NCBI GenBank assembly: GCA_027563935.2
Contig: JANVAS020000222.1
Location: 7,440,001-7,504,000 of the forward strand
DNA length: 64,000 nucleotides
Reading direction: 5' to 3'
DNA from: Costus lasius
Lineage: Eukaryota > Streptophyta > Magnoliopsida > Zingiberales > Costaceae
Shown in pieces: positions 46,225 to 58,239 of the stretch. The first letter of the stretch is position 1. The number at the start of each line of letters is the position of its first letter. The translations under genes were made by a program, and so were the position numbers. The notes under the pieces were generated by a model. That model ran no database searches. It was not told the origin of the DNA and worked only from the letters and a program-made list of their open reading frames with translations.

Positions 46225-47470
46225 TTATGAAGGAATTATTAAACCAATATCAGATTCATGATAAACTTTACCATGCAACTTTTCATTGAAAGCAAAAGAT
46301 GATTTCATTTGTAGCATGTTCATAGTCATGGTATTATCAAAGCAAGATTCAAATTTAAAATCATCATGGTAATGTATTAAGCTTTTAGAGTTATCATGTA
46401 ATTGCCCATTAGTTTCATTCCCTAAAAGTTCTGATAGCTCAGGAATGTGCTGTATGCTTTCCTCATGAATTTCTTCTTTAGTGGAGGGAGTGGGCTGATG
46501 TGTTTCTAAGGGTAATGTTTGTTGAGGTTCAGATTTAGGTTCCAAGATTGATGGCAGCCTAGAAGGTTCTAGAGGGGGTTGTTGACAATTATTGCACATG
46601 GTGCTGGATAAGTTCTCGATTTGCTCATGGTGATCTTGTACCTCTTGTGGCTCCATGTCATCTTCACTTGTATAATCAGGGGAATATATCTCCGTTTCCA
46701 ATTTTGTCTCATGGTTGTGATCAATGAGAGCTAGTGTTTGTTTAGGGTAGGTATCATCTTTAAGTGACGGATCAATGGCTTGTGTCTTAGGACTTAGTTC
46801 CTCAAGTTTAGCGGTTTCATCAAGATATGGTTTAGGTTCCAACGTAGGCTCCAAGGTCTGCTCAAGGTCTAAAGGGATTGACCTCTCATCTTTTTTGTGC
46901 AAGGACTGCTCCATAAGTCTCTTAACCACTTGTATGACCTGTTCAAACTTTTTATCTATCCTATCAAAAGTGTTAGAGATCTCATCTCGTGTTGGGCTAT
47001 CATACGTGGGGTAAATTATGTGTTCCAAACCTTTATACATAAAGCTGTAGCACCAAGGTTTGCTAAAGTAATATCCGTGAAAGTCATGCATGAATTATTC
47101 CCCTAATAAGATGTCAAAACCTTCTATACTCATTATGTCACACCAAATGTTGGTTTTAATGTTGCCTATGTGGATGGGAACTAAACATTGAAAGTCAATT
47201 ATACTTAATAGTCAAGTCATCCCAAGTTATGTAATAAGGGTCAGAATGTTTTTCTATGTGAGGCCAAATTGTTCGAGGGCCTTAATAGATATAACATTAA
47301 ACTTGACATGATCATCAATGACTGCTTTGCCCTCATAACGATTGCACCAAACATTGGTGCTAAAACTATTAGGCTTGTGTGTAAGCACCTTATGTTTATC
47401 CTTAACAGTTATTAGTGTTGTTTTAGCTATGATTTCCCTTTGAGTAAAGTGTCCCATGATGTTGAACAAG
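46225..47470 (-). pseudogene. Ty3/gypsy retroviral-type aspartic protease remnant with acidic C-terminal tail (element J)
   Basis: The minus-strand frame from 47469 reads NVWCNRYEGKAVIDDHVKFNVISIKALEQFGL, resembling the active-site area of gypsy proteases (IDGGSxxNVIS) with the usual Gly changed. After stops, another segment reads CLVPIHIGNIKTNIWCDIM and DILLGE*FMHDF, matching the LVPI..G..xxxxWCDV and ILLGRPW blocks. An open 288-codon frame (47091-46225) then continues with WCYSFMYKGLEHIIYP and a long Glu/Pro-rich tail ending SDIGLIIPS. The tail has no domain I know. The protease cannot work: catalytic context altered, several stops, LLGRPW broken. Confidence 0.6.
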
Positions 47471-48917
47471 AAACTTACTAGGATGGAAATGACTATTGTT
47501 TAAGTTTAGGAAATAAGTGCAGAAATAACATCTTCAGCATGGAGAAAACATTTATCATGGTGAATTCAAAACAATTGCAGCCTATGTATGTGTAGGAAAT
47601 AATAACAATTGCTGACTGCAGTTTTCATACAAGTCAAGTGGACAACAATGCAGGATTTAGAGTCATAATTCAGCATTTAAGAGAATCAGAATCATACGCA
47701 TCAGACTACCAAACTCGGTGGTAAGTAACAGTAAATTCAGCAAATGCCAACATTGTTCAGCAAGAAATGCAGCAAGGAACAACTCCAATGGATAAAACTC
47801 AGCAGTACAAATCTAAACTCAAAAACTCTCTTGACATATCCTGGGTTTTTTTGGTTGTAATCAACAGGACTATGCTGAAAATAAGACTCTAAGGCTACAA
47901 TCCTAGGTAGCATGCAGAAACTCAGAATAAGTAAAATACAGCTTCAGAAGGAATTAATTTTCAGTGGCAGCACACAGACAAAGTGGTAAACTACAGTAAA
48001 ATTTTGATCATGCGCAAGTTTTGCAGCTAATGTAAAACAGAAATACAGGTTCAGCTTAAGTATTAAATGCAATTCAGTTGATACTATCACACAACACAGT
48101 ACTTGACAGAAATCAGGAAACTCAAATGGTAAGCTACAGGAAATGGAGATTTTCAGCAGAATGCAGAGTTTACAAGATGCAACAAATATATGCTTTAGTT
48201 TACTACTAGATGTCAATGCAGCAGTATTTATGAAGTCCAGCTTAAAGTCGATACACCGCATAGAGTTAGCCGATACCAGGAAATGCAAAAATGGTAAGCT
48301 ACAGTGGCGGCAAATTTTAGCGACAAGTTCAGAACCAACTCGACAACAAACGTAGCAGTCTATCAAACTCAGAAGTACTCAGAATCCATTAGTACTCAGA
48401 AACAGGGTCAGTAAAACTTAGAAGTCCGTGGGCAGAAATCCAGCAATAGAAAATCCGATCAGTGACAAGAAACACAAAATCTAACAAGTAACAGCAGAAA
48501 TTACAAACAGTGTTGAGAATCAAACGATACCAAGATTTCAGCGTCACACATAGAGCAATAGACCTTCAAAAATACGACAGAATATGTGCAGGAACCCAGT
48601 TTAGAAAATCTTAGTATAACAGGAAAGTTGGAACTGTAAGCAACAGTGAGCAGAAATTTCAAGAAACACATTCAGAGCAAGGTTCAGCAACAGATTCAGC
48701 AATTTTGTCAAAGTTCTTTCAAACAGAGTTCTACTCATAAATCTTTACGCAGGAAATCAGTAAGATAAGGATGCAATCGGTGACAAGGTACAACACAGCG
48801 AGAAGGTCAGAGAAACAACAAGTGTAGTCCAGAATTGCAGAACACAATTATGCAGAAAATATTTTGTTGTATCAAGTTCAGATGAGAAATCGTTGCATGT
48901 AAGAGCACCTAAGGATT
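47471..48917 (-). other. Non-coding internal region of J (5' side)
   Basis: About 1.45 kb between the primer site and the protease remnant, where Gag would be expected. It is A-rich with many CAG/CAGAAAT words and only short frames (longest 140 codons, 47944-48366, hydrophobic and without known motif). No zinc knuckle is seen. Confidence 0.45.
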
Positions 48918-48929
48918 GCTCTGATACCA
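48918..48929 (-). promoter_or_regulatory. Primer binding site of element J (initiator-Met tRNA)
   Basis: GCTCTGATACCA on the plus strand, one base before the right LTR (TGATGAAGG, 48931). It fixes the orientation of J as minus. Confidence 0.8.
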
Positions 48930-48930
48930 C

Positions 48931-50350
48931 TGATGAAGGAGTGAGTTTGCCCTAGAATCCTCTTAGGTATGTAGATCTCTAGATAATAGTTATCTAAATG
49001 CAAATGTAGATTTTTCAGATGATAAGTAAACTTTAAACATGCAATGTTCAGGTAAGTAATCTGTGTTGGCTTGAAGTCACCTGAGGCCCCCTTGAAGGAA
49101 GGGGGCCGAATCCCCATCTTAGCTTTGTGACAATGAGCTTCGGTTGTAGCTGGTTGAGCTGTGATGTTTTGATAGTTGGTTTCTAGATTCTTTCAAGCTC
49201 CCGCCACCTACAAGCCTTCACGACAGATTCAGCCTTGAGCACTTGGAGCAGTTGACGATGGTTGAGAGGAAGAGGATTCAGCGAGTGATGAGTGGAAACA
49301 AGAGTAGAGGAAGAGGTGAGAATAAAGAGAAGGATAACTAGAGGGGCCTTCGGCTCACCCTCAAGGATGCAAGGAGGGGCCAGCAGCTCACCCTTGAACA
49401 AGCAAGAACAAAGGGGCCAAAGGCTCACCCTTAAGGACACAAGGGGCCAAAGGCTCACCCTTAAACAGCAGCAATGCTAATGCAAGGTTTTTTTCAAAAT
49501 GATTTCGACTTAATGCAGAATGTGACAATACAAGGACTTTAAACCCTACCCCTCAACGTTCATATTTCACACAACGTTCGGAATTCCTTTTAGCTGGCAA
49601 TTGTAGGCTTCATTAATTGGTGTTGCTTGCGGTGGAGATAAGCTAAGCTGTCAAAATTCCCATGCGCATGCTGGTAAAGCTGGAATTGTATTTGAGTGGT
49701 GGCTGCATGCGCATGCAGGTTGTTGATTACTATATTTGATTTAGTAGGACTTTGCAATGGTTACTGATTGGGATTGAACTTTGACTTTGTTGAATTGAAC
49801 TTGATTTGACCTTGTAGATTTGAATTGGTTGCTTGATCATGTTGATGTGGGAATCTCGGCAGAATTGGAGTTGACACTGATTTTGAGCTGTAATGCTTGA
49901 GCTTGCTGGTTTGAATTGTTTGAACTTGGAGATGATCTGGTTGAACTTGAGCTACAATCTTAGAGATGAGCTTTGGCTTCGCGGGATTGAACTTGCTTTG
50001 ATCTTGCTGATTGGGCTGGTTGAAGGGGATTGGGTGCCTTGTAGTGCATTCAATGTGCATGGTTCCTAGGCTAAGCAACCTATTACATCAACTATAAAAT
50101 AAAAATAAAGATTTCAAAAGTAAATCCTAGGCTAGGACCTAACTACAACATACAACTTCCAAATGGAAATATAAAGTTTACAAAATTGTCCTACCCAACT
50201 TGTCTTATGACAAACAAGACTTGGTAGAACCAAATATTACACAGACAAGTTTAAGTGCTAAAAAGTAAATGTCTAACTACTAAAATGTAAATGAGTCCAA
50301 ATGCAGAAAATGTTGAACATAACTATTCCCTTGAAGATGCTCTTGCATCA
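48931..50350 (-). repeat. Right (5') LTR of element J (1420 bp)
   Basis: TGATGAAGGAGTGAG to GCTCTTGCATCA. It carries the uninterrupted form of the K site near 49406-49411 and two GGGGCC...GGCTCACCC units at 49411-49470 after the two diverged ones. Confidence 0.85.
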
Positions 50351-50371
50351 AAACGTTAGGGAAGACGTAAC

Positions 50372-52041
50372 TGTTGGGGTATGCCCTTAAGGCTAATGTT
50401 TGAGGCCTTGGGATTATATGAGTATCATGTATAAACTCTATGTTTATAAAGGCAATGGTTGTTATTCAGGTTGTTATATTATCTGCTGCAATACATATAC
50501 TTCTGAATAATGTCTCAATGCTGTTCAGCTTGGCTGACATGCACTTTTGTCCTTAGTCGAGATATCTTGGTGAACATGAGACAGCCTTGATATGATTGAG
50601 ACTAATATGTGTTCTAATCTTATAGGATGCTTCGAGCATGGAATAAGATGTAGACTCATGGGTACATTGGATGTACTGGACAGACCCTACTAGGATATTC
50701 AATTGCTTGTCACAATGTGAATAATCCTTGTATGCAAACAAGTGGCATACTTCCTCTGACTTGAGATCACTTGTGTTTCTAAATGATGATTGGCATTGTT
50801 TTGAGGTAGTTCAATATCATTTGAAACATAATGGTTATAGACTATCTTGGATGATGAGCATGAGTCATGTTAGGGTGCTAGTGATAGATATAGGATTGCC
50901 GTCTCCTAGTTTGGAGTGTGATATTCTATAGGGGCCCCCTGGATGAGATGATTGAGAAAGTGTATGGCCATACCCAGGTGACTATGTTCATCTGATCTAA
51001 TCATTCTCATCATATTGGAGCTACAGGCTTGACTCGCTTGTCCAATAAGAACATCCAGTGGCAAAGGAAACATGTATGCCTAGTGAAGTGGATTCACACT
51101 TGTGCTGTGGTTTGGGTGTAGTCTTGGAAGACTCTTTCCTTTATATCGGGAGACAGTGATGTGTTGCTAGATACCCCTCACTGATCGTGATAACGTAAGT
51201 TGTCGTTACCGACATTTAAAGGAAACCCTTAGGGTCGCACAATTTGATGATATGGCTTACTTAAGTCAGATCATGTGGACTGAATTGTTTGGGTTCAGTT
51301 TAAAGGGATTTAAACTCTGATTGTAAGTGAGATCTGGTCTGATCATGTTTGATTGATTAGGGCTTGAGATCGGTAAGCTTTGATCGAGAGAATGGATGCT
51401 AGATCAGTGAGATCAGGAGCATTAAGAGATGAACGGTTAGATCTGGAGCCTTAGGGTTTATTGTGATCTAGACCAAATTGCTTGGGTTAATTGGTCTTTG
51501 AACCAGACCAAATTGAACCGGCTCATCAAGTGAGCGCATGGTTCAAGAGGAGAGGAATTTGCGATTGGGGTAAACCCATGGTCGCATCACAAGTTGAGAT
51601 TTTTCTATTTTTAGAAAACATGTCTCTAAACGTGGGCACGCCTCACGTTCTCTCTTTCACGCCTCTTGTCGCCTCTTTGCCTTGGTCTCTACACACATTC
51701 TCGAGAGGAGAAGTTGAGACGACAAGGGAGAGGTTTCGCCAAGCAAAGTTATCTTCTCTTCCCTTCCATACGACAAGGACCCTTGGAGAACCTTGCTAGC
51801 ACAAGGATCAACAAGGAGTAGGCGACATCACCTTGTGTGCCCACCATTTGGAGGAGAAGCATTCGACTCTCTTCTTCCTAGACGCCATCCAAGAAATGGC
51901 ATTGGTAAGAATCGATCCTCATGTATATGAAAATTTAAAGTTGATCATACTGCATGCATCGATCTAGAAACCTATTCCGCTGCGTTAAATCCTCTACATG
52001 CGCCTATTAGGGTTTCGCCTCCCCATGTTAGGGGACTTTCA
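50372..52041 (+). repeat. 5' LTR of element L (1670 bp)
   Basis: TGTTGGGGTATGCCC to GGGGACTTTCA, two bases before the primer site. Complete; the internal order of blocks is the same as in E. Confidence 0.92.
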
Positions 52042-52043
52042 AT

Positions 52044-52055
52044 TGGTATCAGAGC
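52044..52055 (+). promoter_or_regulatory. Primer binding site of element L (initiator-Met tRNA)
   Basis: TGGTATCAGAGC, a perfect match to the plant initiator-Met primer site, directly after the 5' LTR. Confidence 0.92.
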
Positions 52056-53861
52056 TTGTTTTATGCATGTTTTTATGATTGCTTGATGCTTTTGTGATCC
52101 ATGTTTGCACAACATAGATAGATCTATATGTTACATGCGAAAAATTACATGTTGTATATTCATGTTGGCGCATGTATGAAGGTGGCGCATGTTTCATATT
52201 GTGGTTGACTATTTTTCGTTAAAACAAAATCATCTGCGCGCTTACCATTAGATCTAAGCGGCGCCTGCTATAAAACCTTAGACGGGTTATTAGGGTTGAA
52301 GTCATCATCTAGTTAAGATCCAAACAGTCTAATCAGACTATCTGACAGCCTAGATGGGTCGACCAGATGGCACCTGTGCGCAAGCACGAGGTGGCTATAG
52401 GTCGACTGCAGACAGGCGTGTAGCGATGTCTGGTTGAGACAACCTGTGAACGCGCATGAGTTAGGCCCGGGGTCACACCCGCTTGCCAGAACTCATGAGG
52501 TCGTTCAGCCCTTGGCCCATGCATGGTTGACCATTTGGTCGACTCAAGTCAATTAGGACTTGGTGCATGTAAGGGCAGTGGATCTGACTAGGACTGATGA
52601 GTGGATCCCTAGTAATGGACCGTTGTAAGGTAGTAGGGCACATAAGGAAAATAAAATTGATGCTAATGGGGTTTTCAAAAATTTTATTTTCATGTTTGGA
52701 TCACATGTTGATTGTATACATGATGAATGTTTATTTAATCTTATGTGGGCTGCCCGTTTTAATGTGTGCTGTGCTGGGGCCTGCGTGCCTGGTTAATAAA
52801 TGTAAATTATTTACTGTGATCTGCGCATCACATTTTATTTAATTTATAAAGTGTAATTGACCTGCGTGTCAATCATGTCTAGATAGATTAAAGTGTAATT
52901 TTAATCAGACATGAGCACAGAGCACACTTGGCAGAGGCGCATGCAGCAGAGGCTTGACCAGGTGGGAGGTCTAGGGTTCGACTCTAGGACAGGCGCATTT
53001 ACCTGGTGGGCGCACCTGAGCTGCAGTGAGCGCTTGGGCCCTGATTTGGGCCGGAAGAATGCAAAAGACCCATGAACAGCTCATGTGAAGACTTAAGTTA
53101 AATTAAGGTCTTACCTAGGCTTATTGGGCTTTTACCACATAAGATCAGCATGCTTTCTATTTATTGTTTAAATAATTAGAACTGCATGATTTAATCTTCT
53201 GCTATCACCATAGGATTTGCATGATAGTTGAGAAGATAAAAGGACCGTTAAAATCCAACGCTAAAATATCAAGCTCGTAAGCCTTCTGACGCGAAACCTC
53301 ACTGTTCTGACTATCGTTGGGGCCGTGTTGTACCCACTCAGTGGGCACGCCCATCTATCTTCAGACGGTGCGGGATTACAACTGCGTGTTACAGGGAAGG
53401 GATTTATCGCTTCTCGTTGCTCAGCATAGCACGTGGTGGTCCAGGGAGTAGGTTGGGTCAGCTTGACCATGTAGGCTACATATGGCGCATATGTTAGCTA
53501 TATGGAGGCAGCCATCTGTGGGGTCAGAGATTGTGTTGTACCAACTCAGTTAGCACAGTCGGCTGGATCGCCCAGATGAAGGGGAATCGCACGGGTTGAC
53601 GATTGGCTGGGATTGCCTACCAGAAATTAGTGCTTGTACTCTCTGTGCAACTTATCTCGCCTGAGCGGGACGCGGAGACCAAGTATGAAATCTGGATCCC
53701 ATCTCACTAAAAGAGATTTACTCTTTCGGGCTGTTTTGCTGGATTTTTCAGCCAGATAAAATAGTGAGAAAAGAATCTTCCTTAAGTCCTGGATTGATTC
53801 TAACATTGATACTGACCTTGCTGTTCTTGCATTGTTGTAGATACCTGCAGCAACGAACACC
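52056..53861 (+). other. Long 5' leader of element L
   Basis: 1.8 kb untranslated leader. It contains the A box TGGCAGAGGCG (52929-52939) and B box GGTTCGACTC (52975-52984), hairpin 2 CCCAC TCA GTGGG (53333-53345) and a weakened hairpin 1 CCAAC TCA GTTAG (53541-53553), each preceded by GTGTTGTA. Distances to the gag start (517 and 309 bases) equal those in B and E. Confidence 0.6.
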
Positions 53862-56800
53862 ACGAATTTCAATGTGCGATCCCTACTGGAAAGGGAGAAG
53901 TTTGCTGGGCCAAACTTCTCAGACTGGTACGGACACCTTAAGATTGTTCTTAAGGCTGAGAGGAAACTGTATGTCCTCGAGACGGCTATACCACCTCAAC
54001 CTGCTCCGAACGCCGCAAGGGTGGTTCGCGAAGCTTATGAGAATCATGTCAATGATAGCATTGATGTTGCTTGCCTGATGCTTGCGTCTATGACGCCACA
54101 GCTGCAGCGTCAGCATGAGGATCTCTCTGCTATAGAAATTATAGCAAACCTCAAGTTGCTGTATGCTGCACAGGCGAGGACTGAACGCTACAATTTGACT
54201 AAACTTTTCTTTCAGAGCAAACTGGCTGAAGGGAGTCCAGTGGGAGCTCACGTGCTCAAGATGATTGGGCACAAAGAGGCTCTAGAGAAACTGGGACACA
54301 CCATCAATCAGGAGCTTGCTGTAGATATTATTTTGCAGTCTCTCCCGGCTTCTTTCGATCCGTTCATCATTAATTTTAATATGAACAAGATCGACTGTAT
54401 GCCGGCAGAGTTGCTGAATATGCTCTTGACTACAGAGGAGACTCTAAAGGGAAAGCCTTCATCCTCTGTCTTGATGATTCCTGCAAGGAACAAAAGGAAG
54501 GGGAAGAAGGGCAAAGCCCCTGTCAAGAACTACAACAAGGCTCTGAAGCAAAAGGTTAAGCGGTCGAAGGAATATAGATGTTTCCACTGTGGCCAGCTGG
54601 GTCACTGGAAAAAGGACTGTAAAGCGCTCCAAGGAGATAAGAAGGGAAGCAATTCTTTCGCTTCTGGCTCAGGTATTTTTGTGACTGAGGTCATGTTTTC
54701 TTCTTCTATATCATGGGTGTTGGACACTGCATGTGGAGTTCACATTTGTTCAAATGTACAGGAACTCAAGAGAAGAAGACAGGTGGGACAGCATGAGGTG
54801 GACCTACGAGTTGGAAACGGGGCACGGGTTGCTGCTGTTGCTGTAGGAGTTTATTACATCTCTTTACCATCTGGACTTGTATTAGAACTGGACAATTGTT
54901 ATTTTGTTCCGAGTATTACGAAAAATATTATCTCTATTCCTGCTCTTGTCAGGAAAGGATTTTCCTTTGAATGCAATATTTCAAAGTGTGTTGTTTCTTT
55001 TGATAATATTATTTATGCTACTGGATCAATTAACAATGGGTTATTCATGTTGGACATGGAATGTTCTATACAGCAAATTGATAATAAGAAAGCCAAGCAT
55101 GCTGATGACAGCACCTTGTTATGGCATAGTCGTTTAGGCCATATAAACAAGAAACGCATTAAGCGGTTGCATGATCATGGACTGCTGGGATCATTCTCTT
55201 GTGAGGAGATTGATACATGCAAAGCTTGTTTAATGGGCAAAATGACAAAAGCTCCTTTTTCTAATAAAGGTCAAAGGGCTTCAGATTTACTTGACCTTAT
55301 ACACAGTGATGTGCGTGGGCCATTTAGTAAACATGCCAGAGGTGGCTATCTATACTTCATTACCTTTACTGATGATTTCAGTAGATACGGGTATGTCTAT
55401 TTAATGAGACATAAAAGTGAATCTTTTGACAAATTCAAAGAGTTCAAGAATGAAGTACAGAATCAGTTAGGCCGAAATATCAAGGCACTTCGCTCAGATC
55501 GAGGTGGAGAATACTTGAGTCATGAGTTTACTGACTATCTGAAGGAGTGTGGGATTGTCTCACAGCTCACTCCGCCAGGAACACCGCAATGGAATGGTGT
55601 GTCCGAAAGGAGAAATAGAACCTTACTGGATATGGTACGTTCTATGATGAGTCAGGCTACTTTACCTTACTCCTTTTGGGGATTTGCACTGGAGACAGCT
55701 GCAAAGGTACTAAACCGAGTGCCATCCAAGGCAGTTTCAAAGACTCCATATGAGTTATGGTATGGGAAACAGCCGAGCTTGACATTTATTAAGATCGGGG
55801 GTTGCGAGGCTTATGTCAAAAAGCTCGCCTCTGGGAAACTGGAGAGCAGATCTGAGAAATGTATCTTTATCGGTTACCCTAAAGAAACAAAGGGTTATTA
55901 TTTCTACGATCCCAAAGAGAACAAAGTGTTTGTTGCTCGAACGGCTATTTTTCTTGAGAAGGAGTTTCTTCTGCAAGAGGCCAGTGGGAGAGAAATAAAG
56001 CTGGATGAGAATCCAGAGGAAGGACAAAGTAGTCAAGCACAGTTGGATGAGACTGAGCCAGTGAAACAGGTTACTGAACAACCTGAGGCTCAGATATCAC
56101 GGGAACCGCGTAGATCGGGAAGGATCCGTCGACAGCCTGAGCGCTATGACGGAGTCTACATCATTGATCATGATGAACCCCTCACTTATGCGGATGCGGT
56201 CAGTGGACCGGACTCAGCAAGATGGCTTGAAGCTATGCGCGCCGAGATGGACTCCATGTCAGATAACCAAGTATGGGATTTGGTTGATCCGCCTCCGGGA
56301 GTAATCCCTATAGGCTGTAAGTGGATCTTCAAGAAGAAGATTGACATGGATGGTAACGTGGTTACCTATAAAGGCAGGCTAGTTGCGAAAGGTTTCAAAC
56401 AAATCTACGGGATAGATTATGATGAAACTTTCTCTCCTGTAGCTATGTTCAAGTCTATTCGGATTATTCTTGCGATAGCAGCATATTATGATTATGAGAT
56501 CTGGCAGATGGATGTGAAGACCGCTTTCCTTAATGGAAAACTGGATGAGGATGTGTATATGACACAACCTGAAGGATTCACAAATCCATCAGATCGTCAT
56601 AAAATATGCAAATTAAAGAAGTCCATTTATGGACTTAAACAAGCATCAAGAAGCTAGAATATTTGTTTTGATGAATCAATCAGTGAATTTGGTTTTATCA
56701 AGAATGAAGATGACCCGTGTGTATATAAGAGGTTTAGTGGGAGCGTAATTACTTTCCTAGTCCTCTACGTCGATGACATCTTGATCATTGGAAACGACAT

Positions 56801-57749
56801 TCCTGAACTGCATGCTGTCAAGGCATGGTTAAGAAAATGTTTCCAGATGAAAGATTTAGGAGAAGCAGCCTATGTATTAGGTGTGAAGATCTACAGGGAT
56901 AGATCTAAGACGCTTCTCGAGCTGTGCCAGAGTACTTACATCGATAAAGTCCTGGAGAGATTCCATTTAGAGAATTCTAAAAGAGGATATCTTCCAGTCA
57001 GACATGGTCTGAATCTTTCAAAGAGTCAGTGTCCACAAACACAGACTGAGAAAGATGAAATGGACAATACGCCTTATGCTTCGGTTATTGGGTCCATTAT
57101 GTATGCGATGTTGTGTACTCGCCCAGACGTTGCTTACGGGTTAAGCGTGACCAGTCGATTCCAAAGTAGTCCAGGCAAGGCACACTGGATTGCAGTCAAG
57201 AACATTTTAAAATATCTGCGGAGGACCAAAGATATGTTCTTGGTGTATGGTGGTCAGGAAGAACTCAGTATTGAAGGATATACTGACGCTTCGTTCCAAT
57301 CTGACCAGGATGATTTCCGATCGCAATCAGGCTATATTTTTAGCTTGAATGGAGGAGCAGTGGTGTGGAAAAGTTTCAAACAGTCTATTGTTGCTGATTC
57401 CACAACAGAAGCCGAGTATGTTGCAGCCTCAGAAGCATCCAAGGAGGCAGTGTGGATTCGTAAGTTCGTTCAGGAACTTGGTGTTATTCCTTCGAGTGCT
57501 GATCCATTGGTTATCTTCTGTGATAACACTGGAGCAATCGCACAAGCAAAGGAACCACGGTCGCACCAGAAGTCCAAGCACATACAGAGAAGGTTTCATT
57601 TGATCCGAGAGATCATTGATCGAGGCGAGATCAAAGTCTGCAAGGTTCATACAGATGACAATCTGGCTGACCCGCTTACAAAGCCTCTGGCGCAGCAGAA
57701 GCATGAGAAGCACTGTAATAATATGGGTTTGAGATTTCTCAACCATTAG
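53862..57749 (+). pseudogene. Gag-pol of element L: lost start codon and one nonsense codon, otherwise full length
   Basis: Where B, E and M have ATG, L has ACG (53862-53864), followed by the same N-terminal frame ([13 protein letters not shown]). The frame then runs through zinc knuckle, protease DTACG, integrase ([17 protein letters not shown]) and RT to codon 932, where TGG is TAG (56655-56657). It continues through YVDD, RNase H and GLRFLNH to the stop at 57749. Length is exactly 1296 codons including stop, as in E. One more change is a Cys to Arg in the integrase DVCGP block (DVRGP). The next in-frame ATG is far downstream, inside Gag, so Gag should be poorly made unless ACG is used. Confidence 0.92.
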
Positions 57750-57756
57750 ATTAAGT

Positions 57757-57769
57757 GCAAGTGGGAGAT
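57757..57769 (+). other. Polypurine tract of element L
   Basis: GCAAGTGGGAGAT directly before the 3' LTR start at 57770; identical to A, D and the reverse complements in B, E and M. Confidence 0.7.
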
Positions 57770-58239
57770 TGTTGGGGTATGCCCTTAAGGCTAATGTTTG
57801 AGGCCTTGGGATTATATGAGTATCATGTATAAACTCTATGTTTATAAAGGCAATGGTTGTTATTCAGGTTGTTATATTATCTGCTGCAATACATATACTT
57901 CTGAATAATGTCTCAATGCTGTTCAGCTTGGCTGACATGCACTTTTGTCCTTAGTCGAGATATCTTGGTGAACATGAGACAGCCTTGATATGATTGAGAC
58001 TAATATGTGTTCTAATCTTATAGGATGCTTCGAGCATGGAATAAGATGTAGACTCATGGGTACATTGGATGTACTGGACAGACCCTACTAGGATATTCAA
58101 TTGCTTGTCACAATGTGAATAATCCTTGTATGCAAACAAGTGGCATACTTCCTCTAACTTGAGATCACTTGTGTTTCTAAATGATGATTGGCATTGTTTT
58201 GAGGTAGTTCAATATCATTTGAAACATAATGGTTATAGA
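57770..58239 (+). repeat. First 470 bp of the 3' LTR of element L
   Basis: Identical to the 5' LTR except for one base, until GGTTATAGA, where the sequence switches to the end of M. The remainder should lie beyond the right edge. ATAGA (58235-58239) is the expected left target-site copy of M. Confidence 0.92.

Larger units (their letters stand above)
42552..50350 (-). mobile_element. Element J: decayed Ty3/gypsy-type element with protease remnant, hosting K
   Basis: Two LTRs (42552-45798 including K, and 48931-50350) with inverted ends TGATG...CATCA enclose 3.1 kb. An initiator-Met primer site lies at 48918-48929 next to the right LTR, so the element is on the minus strand. The flanks AAAGG (42547-42551) and AAACG (50351-50355) agree at four of five bases, a plausible aged target duplication. 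The only coding trace is a protease region. RT and integrase are absent, so the element was moved by others or has lost its core. The LTRs differ visibly more than those of E or L. Confidence 0.75.
50372..58239 (+). mobile_element. Element L: recent, nearly intact family-1 Angela-like copia retrotransposon
   Basis: Plus-strand element with complete 5' LTR (50372-52041), primer site, leader, 3888-base gag-pol, purine tract and the first 470 bp of its 3' LTR, where M is inserted. The two LTRs differ at one position over those 470 bp (CTCTGACTT against CTCTAACTT). It starts 21 bases past the end of J. The left target-site copy should be GTAAC (50367-50371); the right one is outside the window. 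It has only two disabling point changes. Confidence 0.92.

Noticed and set aside
53874..53876. GTG as start of the L polyprotein
   Set aside because: It is an internal Val codon in sister copies, which start at ATG four codons upstream; GTG initiation is not expected in plants. The real start position is ACG in L.
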